This document shows positions 20,780-31,568 of a stretch of 64,000 bases of DNA, piece after piece (within the stretch, counting starts at the first letter, position 1; every line of letters begins with the position of its first letter). Both the position numbers and the translations under genes were made by a program. The DNA is from Centrapalus pauciflorus (Eukaryota; Streptophyta; Magnoliopsida; Asterales; Asteraceae), in contig JAANYP010003714.1 in the NCBI GenBank assembly GCA_020465985.1, positions 1 through 64,000 of the forward strand. Direction: 5' to 3'. The notes below the pieces were generated by a model. The model was not told the DNA's origin. It made no database searches and saw only the letters and a program-made list of their open reading frames with translations.

Positions 20780-21060
20780 CTTCATTTCTTGGTGAGTGTT
20801 GTCGTGGAGAGATCGAATGGTGGTGGCAGTCGTGAGGGCAATGGAGGCGAAGGAGTGGTGGTGCGGCGGCACTAGGGTTTTGTGGTGCGGCGACACTAGG
20901 GTTTTGAGAGATCGAGAGAAAGAGAGAGTGATGACGGCAGTTGGTAGTGACGGTGGTGGCATCGGCGGTTGGTGGCAATGGTGGCGGTGGTTCGAGATCT
21001 TGAAAGGGAATGAGGAGGGAGAGAAAAGGAGGCTGAAATATTAGATGGAAGATAAAATGA
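20780..21060. other. GC-rich segment, possible captured gene fragment
   Basis: GGTGGTGG/GGCGGC-rich sequence inside an AT-rich transposon, with open frames on both strands (for example 20643-20978 minus) but no recognisable domain. Two CACTAGGGTTTTG copies lie 24 bases apart. DNA transposons of plants often carry host fragments; the source here is unknown. Confidence 0.3.
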
Positions 21061-21146
21061 AAGTGGGTTGGGGAGGAAGTGAAAGCTGGTGGTTTTTAGG
21101 GTTTAATGGTAAGAGATAAATTATTATTTTTCCCAAAATACCCTTA

Positions 21147-21490
21147 GGAGGCGTTTGGTTCGCGGATTTCCTGGATTCACTGGGATTTGCATTTAAAATA
21201 CTGTGTTTGGTTTACAGATTTCAGTAAGGATTTATAATCCCATGATTTCATAAATCCATCCCTTCTTTTATTTAAAAACCCAGCCTCCCCCCTAGGATTT
21301 TAAATCCCAATTACCTTGCATTTTTCAGATTAACAAATTTTTTCTATAAGATAGTGCAGATTTTTTGACAAAATCCTGACAAATGCAAATGCTAAATAAT
21401 GCAAATCATTTGACAAAATGCAATGATGCATAATGCAAATCCTTGGACAAAATGCAAACCCAGAAAAAAATCTGCGAACCAAACGCCCCC
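21147..21490. mobile_element. Tourist/Harbinger-like MITE
   Basis: 344 bp with inverted ends (GGAGGCGTTTGGTTCGC and its complement GCGAACCAAACGCCCCC) and the diagnostic TTA duplication at 21144-21146 and 21491-21493. Confidence 0.8.
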
Positions 21491-21550
21491 TTAGGTTCTC
21501 AAGTTCTCACAAATATTTAGGTTCTTAAAAGAACTCATCTCTACATATAC

Positions 21551-21556
21551 ATACAT

Positions 21557-21608
<52 letters not shown>

Positions 21609-21610
21609 CT
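21551..21610. repeat. (CA)n(TA)n(TG)n palindromic microsatellite
   Basis: CA, then TA, then TG dinucleotides, a perfect long inverted repeat able to form a hairpin. Confidence 0.9.
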
Positions 21611-22208
21611 ACATACACACGTATAGGGAGTGGGTCATATGAGGACCGTCTTTAAAATGAAGACGTTAGAACCTATAATAATATGACATGTCATCCATTT
21701 AATCATTTATAATTAAATAAAATGCATTTGAAAGTTAATTAAAAAGGAAAGTTTTTATCATTTAAATTAATCATGTCTCTCTTCCAAACATTTATCTTTC
21801 TCTTTCTCATCTCTCTCTTAATTCAACGAGTGAAGAATCACATCCTAATGTTATTAAATGTTTATTATAAATCGTGATTGTTGAATGACACATATTTGAG
21901 TCTTGTACAACATTTTATCAATTGTGAATCATTGGTGGTGTTGTGAATTACAACGGGGTCGTAAATCACCGGTGATGTGGTGAACTACAGCAATGGCGTG
22001 AATCATTGGTGGTATCGTGAACCATAGCGGTGTTGTGAATCTCTAGTGTGTGTGTGTGTGTATGTGTGTAGATGTGTGTATGTGTGTGTGTGTGTGTGAA
22101 TATTTGGTATGTTACAAAATCATTAAATGATTGATTGATTTTATTGTTTTGTTTCAAATGTATATTGATAAGGTGTGGTGATTTTACTGGTTCTTGTCCT
22201 CAAGTTAT
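21611..22208. other. AT-rich sequence without genes
   Basis: A start like a transposon end (GGAGTGGGTCATATGAGGACC near 21628) has no clear partner. A (GT)n tract lies at about 22048-22100. Between 21925 and 22030 a phrase like GGTGGTGTTGTGAA recurs four times with changes. No gene. Confidence 0.5.
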
Positions 22209-22805
22209 TGTAACACCCTCTCTTTACATATAAAAGTCACGTCAACACAATATCATAAGTGGCATATCGCAATGACTCTATAATACATGTGTCAGAGGGT
22301 AACACAAATTACTGATAATTAAAACTTTAATACAAACGTCTCATAAGTTTGATACAGATAATCAACGCAATTAAGCTACCATACAAGGTCTGGCTACTAG
22401 CTATTATATACATGCTAAGAAAATACACAATTACATGTTAACAGTTTATCATCATACAGCAGATACATATACAAAATCTCTTATCAATCCCGGCTCCAAC
22501 TTCTGCGGCGGCTGCGACTGATTCACTTTCTGACTGCCTGAGACACGTTAGACTCGAAAACGTAAGCTGGGAAGCTCGTGAGTATGCGAGGGTTAGACTC
22601 TGCAGAAATAAACACATAACACAACACATAACACATAGAATCAACAGATAGCTCGATGTCACAACTCAAATATGCCTCATGATCTCTCAAGTAATCTCTC
22701 AACTTAGTGCACATCTCAACTCATGGGGACGCCGTTCCCAGTTAACAGACTGCACACAACAGTGGTTAACTACTCAATAAGCACATGAGCGACCTGGCAT
22801 AACAC

Positions 22806-22907
<102 letters not shown>

Positions 22908-22950
22908 GGTTTCAAACTTAATGACTAATTAGGGACAGTCAATCTGCGCG

Positions 22951-23312
22951 ATCCCACATCGTGGATACTCTGGAAGTGATCTCAACCCGTATACACATAA
23001 CACATATAAATAAGGTAGATAAAATCTTTCCTGAGGCGCCACGTCTGTGTCTCATATCACATATCACAATTGTACACATATCTGACTCACAAAATAAACG
23101 CGCTTATTGGAAAGAACTCGACACCTGTGTGATCGCCCATCGCGGATACTCTGGAAGTGATCTCAACCCGTATACACATAACACATATAAATATGGTGGA
23201 TAAAATCATACCTGAGGCGCCACGTCTGTGTCTCATATCACATATCACAATAGTACGCATATCTGACTCACAAAATAAACGCACGTATTGAAAAGAACTC
23301 GAGTACTCACCT
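22951..23312. repeat. Two tandem copies of a 181-bp unit
   Basis: The segment beginning GGATACTCTGGAAGTGATC at 22963 repeats at 23144, followed by matching text (CCTGAGGCGCCACGTCTGTG and on) to about 23312, with few changes. It lies inside the probable solo LTR. Confidence 0.85.
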
Positions 23313-23973
23313 GTCTGTCAGATCACGTGTCTCACCTTCTGAACTCTATCGCGGCCCAATTCACTGTCTGCTCGACCATGTATATAAAGCGGATCCCAGA
23401 ATAATAATTCAAACCCCAATGATACGCCAAACAACCTAAACACAGACCCTGTAACAGAATCACAGAATCGGACCCCATAAATAATCCCAAACGCGCCTCA
23501 AAGCCCAAAACCAACCCGGACAAAACACCCGGCATCACGGCCGCGCTCAGGTTATCGCGGTCGCGCTCATGATCTCAACCACACTCTCAATCGCGTCTCG
23601 CACTGTGCCGCCCGCGTTAGACTCATCGCGGCCGCGCTAATGGGATCGCGCCGCGATCCCGGATGGGCAGATCTGCTCTGTTCGCTGCTAATGGTTGTTC
23701 CAGGGGTTTACTCAACCCTATAATCCGACTATAACAGTTATAAGCTTCACAAAACTTCATATAACAATCCTCTACAGGCCCTTAGGCCAATACCCACATA
23801 TTCAACACAAATCAGTACCTCCTTACCTTCTTTACTCCAAGAACACAAAGAAGTGATGAATCCACAGCTTGATAATTGAAATCGGTGTTGAGAGGCCTTC
23901 GTTTGCTCCAGCCAAACACACACAGGCTTTCAGTTTCTAATTTTGGAAAAAGGAAGAAACAAAGGGGCCGTTT

Positions 23974-25064
23974 GGTTCACTGGAATCCGAGGGAATCGGA
24001 GGGGAAATGAATCAAATTCCAGTCAATTCATGTGTTTGGTTCAACTATAAAAAGGAATTGGATTCAATCAAAATTGAAATTTTCCAATGAATGAAGGAAA
24101 ATAACATTCCTTCACACACAATGGATGGAATTCAATTCCTTTTCAAAACAGAAAGTGGTTGATTACAAAAATACCCCTTACATTTAACACACTACACTAC
24201 ACGATGTCTAGTCTTACCCCACCCTACCTACCTACCTACCGACCCACCCACCCATCCTACCCCACCCCACCCCATCCCACTCACCTACCCCAATCCTACC
24301 TTTGCTATCCAACCTACTCTTACCTACAACCCATCATACCTACCTACCTACCCACTCACCCTACCCTACCCTATCCCATCCCACACACCCCTAACCCACC
24401 TACCCCTACCCTACCTATATTATCCAACCTACTCTTACCTACTACCCACCATACCTACCCCTACCCACCTACCCATCCCTCATCCGTCATATATTACCCA
24501 TCCCACTCGACCCACCTACCCTACCTATGCTATCCACCCTACGTTTACCTACTACCCACCGTACCTACCACCCATCCCTCATCCACCCCACCCACCCTAC
24601 CCTACCCTACCCCATCCCACCCACTTTTACTCACCTACGCCTACCTTACCTACGTTGTCCTACGTACTCTTACCTGCTACCCACCATATTTACCCCTACC
24701 ACCTACACATCCCTCATCCACCATCCATCATACGTTACCCACCCAACCCACCTACCCTTACCCTACCTACGCTATCCAATCTACTCTTACCTACTACCCA
24801 CCATACCTACCTCTACCCACCTACCCATCCCTCATCCACCTTACCCACCCCATCTCACCCACCCACCCTACCCCTATCCATCTCATCCTATTCCTACCTT
24901 AGAGACTTATCCACCTCTACCCACCCACTCATCCTACCCTACCAACGAATTATGAAATTAGATTCCAATTTTATTTTTAGCCAACCAAACATGATTTGGA
25001 TTCCAATTTCAATTCCTTGCAGATTCCAATTTCTTTTAAAATATTCTGCGAACCAAACGCCACC
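23974..25064. mobile_element. Harbinger/Tourist-like element carrying a CCTACCC minisatellite
   Basis: Inverted ends GGGGCCGTTTGGTTC and GAACCAAACGCCACC with AAA on both flanks. Subterminal regions are GGAATT-rich. The middle (24186-24945) is an expanded pyrimidine-rich array. Confidence 0.6.
24186..24945. repeat. Pyrimidine-rich CCTACCCA minisatellite
   Basis: About 750 bases of degenerate CCTACC/CCCACC units, with a higher-order phrase CCAACCTACTCTTACCTACT repeated about every 110-130 bases. Open frames here are Tyr/Pro/Thr-rich artefacts of the repeat. Confidence 0.85.
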
Positions 25065-25518
<454 letters not shown>

Positions 25519-25639
25519 GTTCAAAAATGTATCCATGAGAATTGAGTTGAGAGTAAAAGAGGAGAAAATCAGGTGTGCCCTTTTTTTGAACTGCAAAGGT
25601 ATTTTCGTAGTAATAACGATGATTCACAACACTTATAAA

Positions 25640-26215
25640 ATATGCACAACACTTAATTAATACTTAATTGATCATTCTCAACACTTATTTGATCATTCAC
25701 AATACTTATTTGACCATATACAATTCTTCAACATATATTTGACCATTAACAACACTTATTTGATCATTCACAAGAATTATTTGACTATTTATAAATCTTT
25801 CTACACTTAATTGATCGTTCACAACACTTATTTGATTATTCACAATATTTATTTGACCATTCACAATTCTTCAACACTTATTTGATCACTTACAAGAATT
25901 ATTTGATCATTCACATAAAATATTTGACTATCTACAATTATTCTATACTTATTTGATCATTCACAATTCTTCCTTATTTGATCATTCAAAAGACTTATTT
26001 GACTATATACAATTCTTCTTTACTTATTTGATCATTCACAACACTTATTTGATCATTTACAAGAATTATTTGACCATTTACGGTATTTTTTGATCATTCA
26101 TAACACTTATTTGATCATTCACCACATTTTTTATCATTCACAACATTTTTTTGATCATTCACAACACTTAACTTGTAATGATCATTCACAACACTTATTT
26201 GATCATTTACAACTT
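25640..26215. repeat. Minisatellite of TTTGATCATTCACAACACTTA units
   Basis: Some twenty degenerate 17-22-base units with the core TTGATCATTCAC, most followed by AACACTTATT or AATTCTT. TGATCA is palindromic. No coding sense. Confidence 0.85.
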
Positions 26216-28831
26216 AGTGAATCAATATACAAATTAGTTAATCAAATAACATATGTGTTAAATCAATGTGTTAATTCGTGATTCAACAATCAAACACAAA
26301 GTGGTCATTTTTTTAATTCAATATTTTTGTTGAATCACGTAATAACACATTGATTCAACATATTTATTATTTGATTTAATATTTCTCATAGTTCTAACGA
26401 ATGTTTAATTTACAATAGGATCTCATTTATATGTGTGTATGGGAATCTTTAATTAAAACCCTTTAATAACTAGTCTGAATAGTCTATTATTCAAATCAAT
26501 AGCAATAGAAAATGATTGTATCATCGTAGCTAGTGTGTGTTTGTTAGATAACTAGTGTTGTGGTTGCCCACGCGTTGCTGTGGGTATCCGTAAAAATATG
26601 TAGTTTTTATCGCTAAAGTTAAAATATGATGTTAAGAAATAGAATATAATTTAATGATGACAACAACGTAACTACATTTGTGTATTTAAGCATTAGTGGG
26701 TTACATGTTTTTTTTTTTACAAATTTGGTATGATTAAATTATTGATGTTTAAAGTATATTGTTTTTTTAGGGTTTTATATGCAAATGGTTTCGTCCCTCA
26801 ATGTTATTTTTTACCAATAAAGTCCTCATGTTATTGTTTTCTTTTAGGTATTCGGAAAAAAAATTGTTTTTTTTTTCATAATCGGTCCCATATTTTTCAC
26901 AAAAATACAAACATGCCACGAAAAGCCCTCAAATTTAATGATTTTTTTTCGTCAAAAATGAATAATTCCAAAAATCAAAAACAAACAAATAACTAACAGA
27001 TTTTATTGGTAAAAAGTAAAACGAATAGGCTATACCGCAAAAATACGAAAAGCATGTTGATTTTATTGGTAAAAAGTAAAATGAATAACAAAAGTTGATG
27101 TTTTATATACATCTTGTGAGACAAAAGGCAAAAAGCAAACACAAAACAAAATGAATCACTGTTATTTAATTTTTCAAGTTGAGGTGGAAGCAGAAATTTT
27201 CATTATTTAAATATTTAATCAATATTTGGTTAAATATTGAAGAAGTTGATGTACAAACTGAATACTTTTATTTACAAATATAAAAACATAAAAAATATTG
27301 AACTCAATAATTATTAAGCTTTAAAAAATTTCATTGTTTCCCGTTAAAAAATTAAAAAGTGATATAATAATTCGTCATTTTTTCTTATCGGAAAAATTTA
27401 TAGATGGATTAGTTGATTTCCCGTTTGGTTAAATTAAAAATCAAAGTTCTTTATTTTTTTCCGAGCGAAAACATTTAAAGTTAAATCAGTCGGTGTTAGT
27501 TTCATTCATTTAAATTTAATATGGTTCACCATTTTTTCTGAGCAAAAATATTAATAATTAAATTAAGTGGTTGTTTCTTTCGTTTGATTAAATTTAAAAC
27601 CGAAATGGTTCGTTGTTTTTTCGAGCGAAAATATTTAAAATTGAAACAACGAATATTTCAATTTTTCCAGCGAAATGGCTTACCAAATAGGAAAAAAACA
27701 ATCAAATTTAAGTAGTTTGGACGGATAAAACGAATAACCATTTTGATTTTTGATTTAACCAAAAGTAAAAAAACAACCAAACAATCTAATTTTTAATGTT
27801 TTAGTAGAAAAAGGATGTACCATTTCGATTTCCAAGTTAACGAAATGGAAAAACGACAAACCAAATTAATTCGAAATATTTTTTAATTGATTAAATATAT
27901 TAATATTTTATTATATTTTTATACCTATTTGTTTTAGTAGAATAAGGAGTTGTTAATAATTTTTAATTAGAATGGTAAAAAATATAAACAATTTTTAGTT
28001 AAAGTTAATAGATAAGAAACAATGTTGAATGTAAAGTTGTAAACCTTGATAATAATAATTAATTTTGATAAATCAAAAATATATGGACCAAATCCAAAAT
28101 TTAATACAAACTACAGGGGCTGATTTTGTAAATTATTGAAATTAACAAAACGACACCGTATAGCACCAATACGGTGCGTTTTACAATGTCTAATGTTAGT
28201 TATAACAATAACAATGTTGATACAATAAATTGGCACTAATAATATTCTGAATATGAACAAATCTCCATTTATATCAAAGAATCAGATGATTTAAATTTGG
28301 ACTATTAATTAAAGCAGATTTATAATGTTTATAGTGTTTGATAATACTAATTATTTCATTTCATAAACCTCATTAAATTTCATTTGATATTGCACGCACC
28401 ATCGATCATGACTTGGTATTATTAATTAATCAAATATATTGTTTAATTAATTCAAAGTACATAGTCATATTTTTTAATATGAAAATGAAATTTATATATT
28501 TAATGGTTTTATAAACTAGAAATTAAAAATAAAAAATTTATATTTATTGGAAAAATAATAAGCAGGATCAATTAGACAAAAAAAATTTAGGAAAACAATG
28601 AATAAGATATATATGTTACTACCAACATCAAATGTAAATTAGTAAACGATTACAATACTTCATACGTAACCACTGAATTAAGGGTATTAGGGGCGACAAG
28701 TTGCCGCTATTGTCCCGGTCGTATGACTGCTATTGGTCAAATTAAATTTCGCCGCTATTGATGTCGCCGCTAATAGAGTCACCGGTATTGTTTCCGATAA
28801 AAAATATTTTAAATAAAAAATATAGACTAAA
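26216..28831. other. AT-rich intergenic sequence, no gene seen
   Basis: Contains a small CCCAC...GTGGG hairpin at 26557-26574, degenerate repeats of a 'TTTTCGAGCGAAAATATTTAAA' kind between 27300 and 27900, a hairpin with CACCGTA/TACGGTG arms near 28150-28180, and a GC-richer piece (28690-28795) with repeated CCGCTATTG. None is identifiable as a gene or a known element. Confidence 0.5.
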
Positions 28832-29013
28832 TTACATAGATGGTCCCTATGGTTTATATGAAATTACGGTTTTAGTCCCTAAATAATTTTATTACACCAC
28901 AAGTCCCTAAAATCGAAAAGTTGTAACATTTTGGTCCCTGAAAGTAACGACAGTTAACTTGAGCCATTAGCCTGAGTGACATTTTTTTTAACTTTCAGGG
29001 ACCATTTGTGTAA
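28832..29013. mobile_element. Small MITE with GGTCCCT inverted ends
   Basis: Inverted ends around ATGGTCCCTATGG and CAGGGACCATTTG; AATTA at both outer edges may be the target duplication. The middle has repeated GTCCCT motifs. This type of short element is common in plants. Confidence 0.6.
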
Positions 29014-29073
29014 TTAGCATACTTTTTATTCTTTATTCTTTATTTCTCTTCATTTCTTTATATTACAATTTAT

Positions 29074-29158
<85 letters not shown>

Positions 29159-30250
29159 ATATTTCTTTCTTTTTTATAATTTAATTGTACAAATGTAACA
29201 ATTTATTTTTTATTCATTTTTTTTAATAATTAATATTTATTTGTATGTTTATTTTTATTATTAATGTTAACCTTTTTTTTATATATTACTATAATTATTT
29301 ATTTAAATTACTATATGATATTCCTGATTCAATTTATTTTAATTATTTATTGAGAATCCAAATCTTTCTCTATTCTTTTTTTCATTTAAGAAAAATAAAA
29401 ACTAGTTGTAATTTTTTTCGTTCGAAAGATTAAAATCAAAATGATTTATTTCTTTTTTCTATTGAAAAAAAAATTAAAACAATGACGTGTTTTAACTTTT
29501 TTCATTTGGAAAAAAGAATATAATCAAAATGGTTCGTGGTATTGCAATTCGTCGTTTTTAACGAAAAAAACAAAAATTAAAATGGTATTAATTTTTTCTA
29601 TTAAAAAAAGATGAACCAAATTGATTTTTTATTTTTTTTTTTAAAAAGTCATTCCGATTTTAATTTAACGAAGATAAAAAAACTTACGTACCACTCCGAT
29701 GTATTTTTTAAATCAAATAAATGATGAACCATTATGATTTTAATTTTTTTGATCAAAAAACAATGAACCATTTTGATTTTTGATTTTTTTCAAACAACGA
29801 TAATCATTCCGTTATTAATTTTTTTTATCAAAAAACTGATGAACCCCATTTCGTTTCTAATTTTTATCAAAAAGCGGTGAACCATTTGATTTTTGATTTT
29901 TCAAACAAAAGAAACATTCTGAATTAATTAAACGTAGATAAAAAATAATAATACAATTTTAAGTTTTTTCAATAAAAAACAAGGGTTAAAGTCATGCAAA
30001 TGTATGTTACTTTACTGAAATTATCGATATGACTAATTTACTTTTTTTTAACGGATGGTAGTTGTACTAAAAGGTGATCTGTCGATATGGTACGTATAAC
30101 CGGTAACTATGCTGACATGACGTTTTTTTTTATTCAAACGATGACATGACTCTTACATTTTACTATACTGAAAGTACGAATATGACTAACTTACTTTTTC
30201 TTTTAACCGGATTATACTTGTACTCTAAGGTGATTTGTCGATATGGTACC
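29013..30250. repeat. Left arm of a long inverted repeat, interrupted by the copia element
   Basis: From TAATTAGCATAC at 29011 inward the sequence matches, in reverse complement, 42362 back to about 41520, with indels. Shared text includes a (TA)n tract at 29079-29158, GAGAATCCAAATCTTTCTC near 29352, and ATTATCGATATGACTAAT near 30021. The interior is made of AT-rich degenerate repeats (GAACCATTTTGATTTTTGA). A roughly 180-bp direct repeat (CTGTCGATATGG..., near 30080 and 30235) follows the arm. No gene. Confidence 0.7.
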
Positions 30251-30897
30251 TGTTGGTACATCCTGTGTGACGATAGCAGTGTAAGTGTTCCTACATTGTG
30301 ATTTTAGCAAGTGTGTGTTATATATGTTTATACATATGGTTGATATTTATTAGTGTTTGTATGTTTGAACTTGATGTAACGTATTACAAGAAGTTCAAAC
30401 ATAAAGTACAAAGATAAAATCATTCATAAGGTAAAAACATAAGTTTCAACACTTAGTTGTTTATGTTAAATGCTAGATTCGAATCATACATGGCTTGGCA
30501 TTCGAATCTGTGATAGATTCGAATGTAGCCACAGATTCGAATATGACCATATTCGAGAGTGTCTTTGTGGACAGACTCGAATGGGCCATGGGCCAGATTC
30601 GAGTTTGGCCCAAACAGACTCGAATCAGGGTCTATAATTAGGGATAGACTCGAGATATTATCAGACTTTTAGCAGAATTCGTGAGGAATTAAGCTTAAAG
30701 CGATCTCGAGTTTATCATCAGCTTTAGTGCTTTTTCGGAAAGAATCAGTTCGTAGGATCGTTCGTCAGTCGTTCGTTCAGCCTCTGATAGTCTCCGTGTT
30801 TCGTAGTTGAGAGTTGTTTCCGTCTACCCGTTAACGAGGATTCCGCACTCGTTGACGGCTCCGCGTCTAGATAGATCTCTTAGTGGTAGACCTTACA
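30251..30897 (+). repeat. 5' LTR of family-1 copy
   Basis: 647 bp, TGTTGG...TTACA. An 18-bp hairpin lies at 30362-30401. Two TGGGCC motifs (30582-30587, 30589-30594) and one TGGCCCA near 30606 lie just upstream of TATAATTA (30633-30640), a possible TATA box. About ten TTCGAA/TTCGAG motifs occur between 30475 and 30665. Confidence 0.93.
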
Positions 30898-30899
30898 AG

Positions 30900-30911
30900 T
30901 GGTATCAGAGC
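30900..30911 (+). promoter_or_regulatory. Primer-binding site, initiator tRNA-Met
   Basis: TGGTATCAGAGC two bases after the LTR, complementary to the 3' end of plant initiator tRNA-Met, the usual copia primer. Confidence 0.9.
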
Positions 30912-31568
30912 CAACGGAGTGTTCTTGGTGTTCTTCGTGTTCATCTCGATACATTCTAGGTTTCTTGACGCTAGTTGGACGGTTTTTCTCTCAAAATCGA
31001 GTTTTTTGAGCTTAACAAATTCTTATTCAGAAAATACTTTGTGGTTTTTTACGTTTTTGATCGAAACCTTTATTTTTCATTAGAAAAATACTGGTTTAAT
31101 CTGAAAATCGTTAAAAATTCAAAGTATTAGCTGTTTTTCGAGTTTGCGGCGCTCGAATCTAATAGGGGTAATTAGGGTTACACTTAGTCTCGAGTCTAAC
31201 CAAAATCTGCTCCTTTCGAGTCTGTTTCAGTAGGTTTCGAATCTATTTCGAGTTTGTTGCTTCATTCGAATAGGATCTCGAATCTATTCAGTTTCGAGTT
31301 TATTTCGAATCTAGTTTAGTTTCGAATAGAGGTTTCGAATCTGCTGTTACTTCGAGTTTGCTGACCCTCGAATCTAAGGACCATCGAATCTAGTGACTTT
31401 TCGAATCTGACATAATTTCGAATCTAATTGAATTTCAACACTTAATCGAATTTAATCCCAAAAGATTTAATCTTAATTAGTTTCGAATCTACCTAGATTC
31501 GAAAGAGTGAGTCTAAATCAGTTTTGAATTAAATTAATTAAGTTCCAATTCAATTCCTTTTTGAAAAG
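30912..31568 (+). other. gag leader with TCGAATCT motif array
   Basis: Untranslated leader. From 31148 to 31505 at least ten copies of TCGAATCT/TCGAGTCT and related forms follow one another every 15-30 bases. The same motif type fills the LTR and the third-ORF leader of the family. Confidence 0.7.

Larger units (their letters stand above)
19170..21542. mobile_element. 2.4-kb terminal-inverted-repeat DNA element with nested MITE
   Basis: The ends are imperfect inverted repeats of about 40 bases (sharing AAGAACCTAAATATTTGTGAG, one base longer than quoted limits in its extended form). ACATATAC lies at both edges (19162-19169 and 21543-21550), an 8-bp candidate duplication, although it falls in microsatellite sequence. 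Inside are an AT-rich tandem repeat (about 19490-20130), a GC-richer stretch (20780-21060) and a Tourist-like MITE. No transposase frame is visible. Superfamily uncertain (Mutator-like or hAT-like). Confidence 0.6.

Noticed and set aside
20643..20978. 111-codon minus-strand frame as a real gene
   Set aside because: Low-complexity Pro/His/Ala composition inside a DNA transposon, no domain; kept only as a possible captured fragment.
25640..26215. CRISPR-like array
   Set aside because: Units are contiguous and diverged without unique spacers, and the DNA is a plant's; it is a minisatellite.
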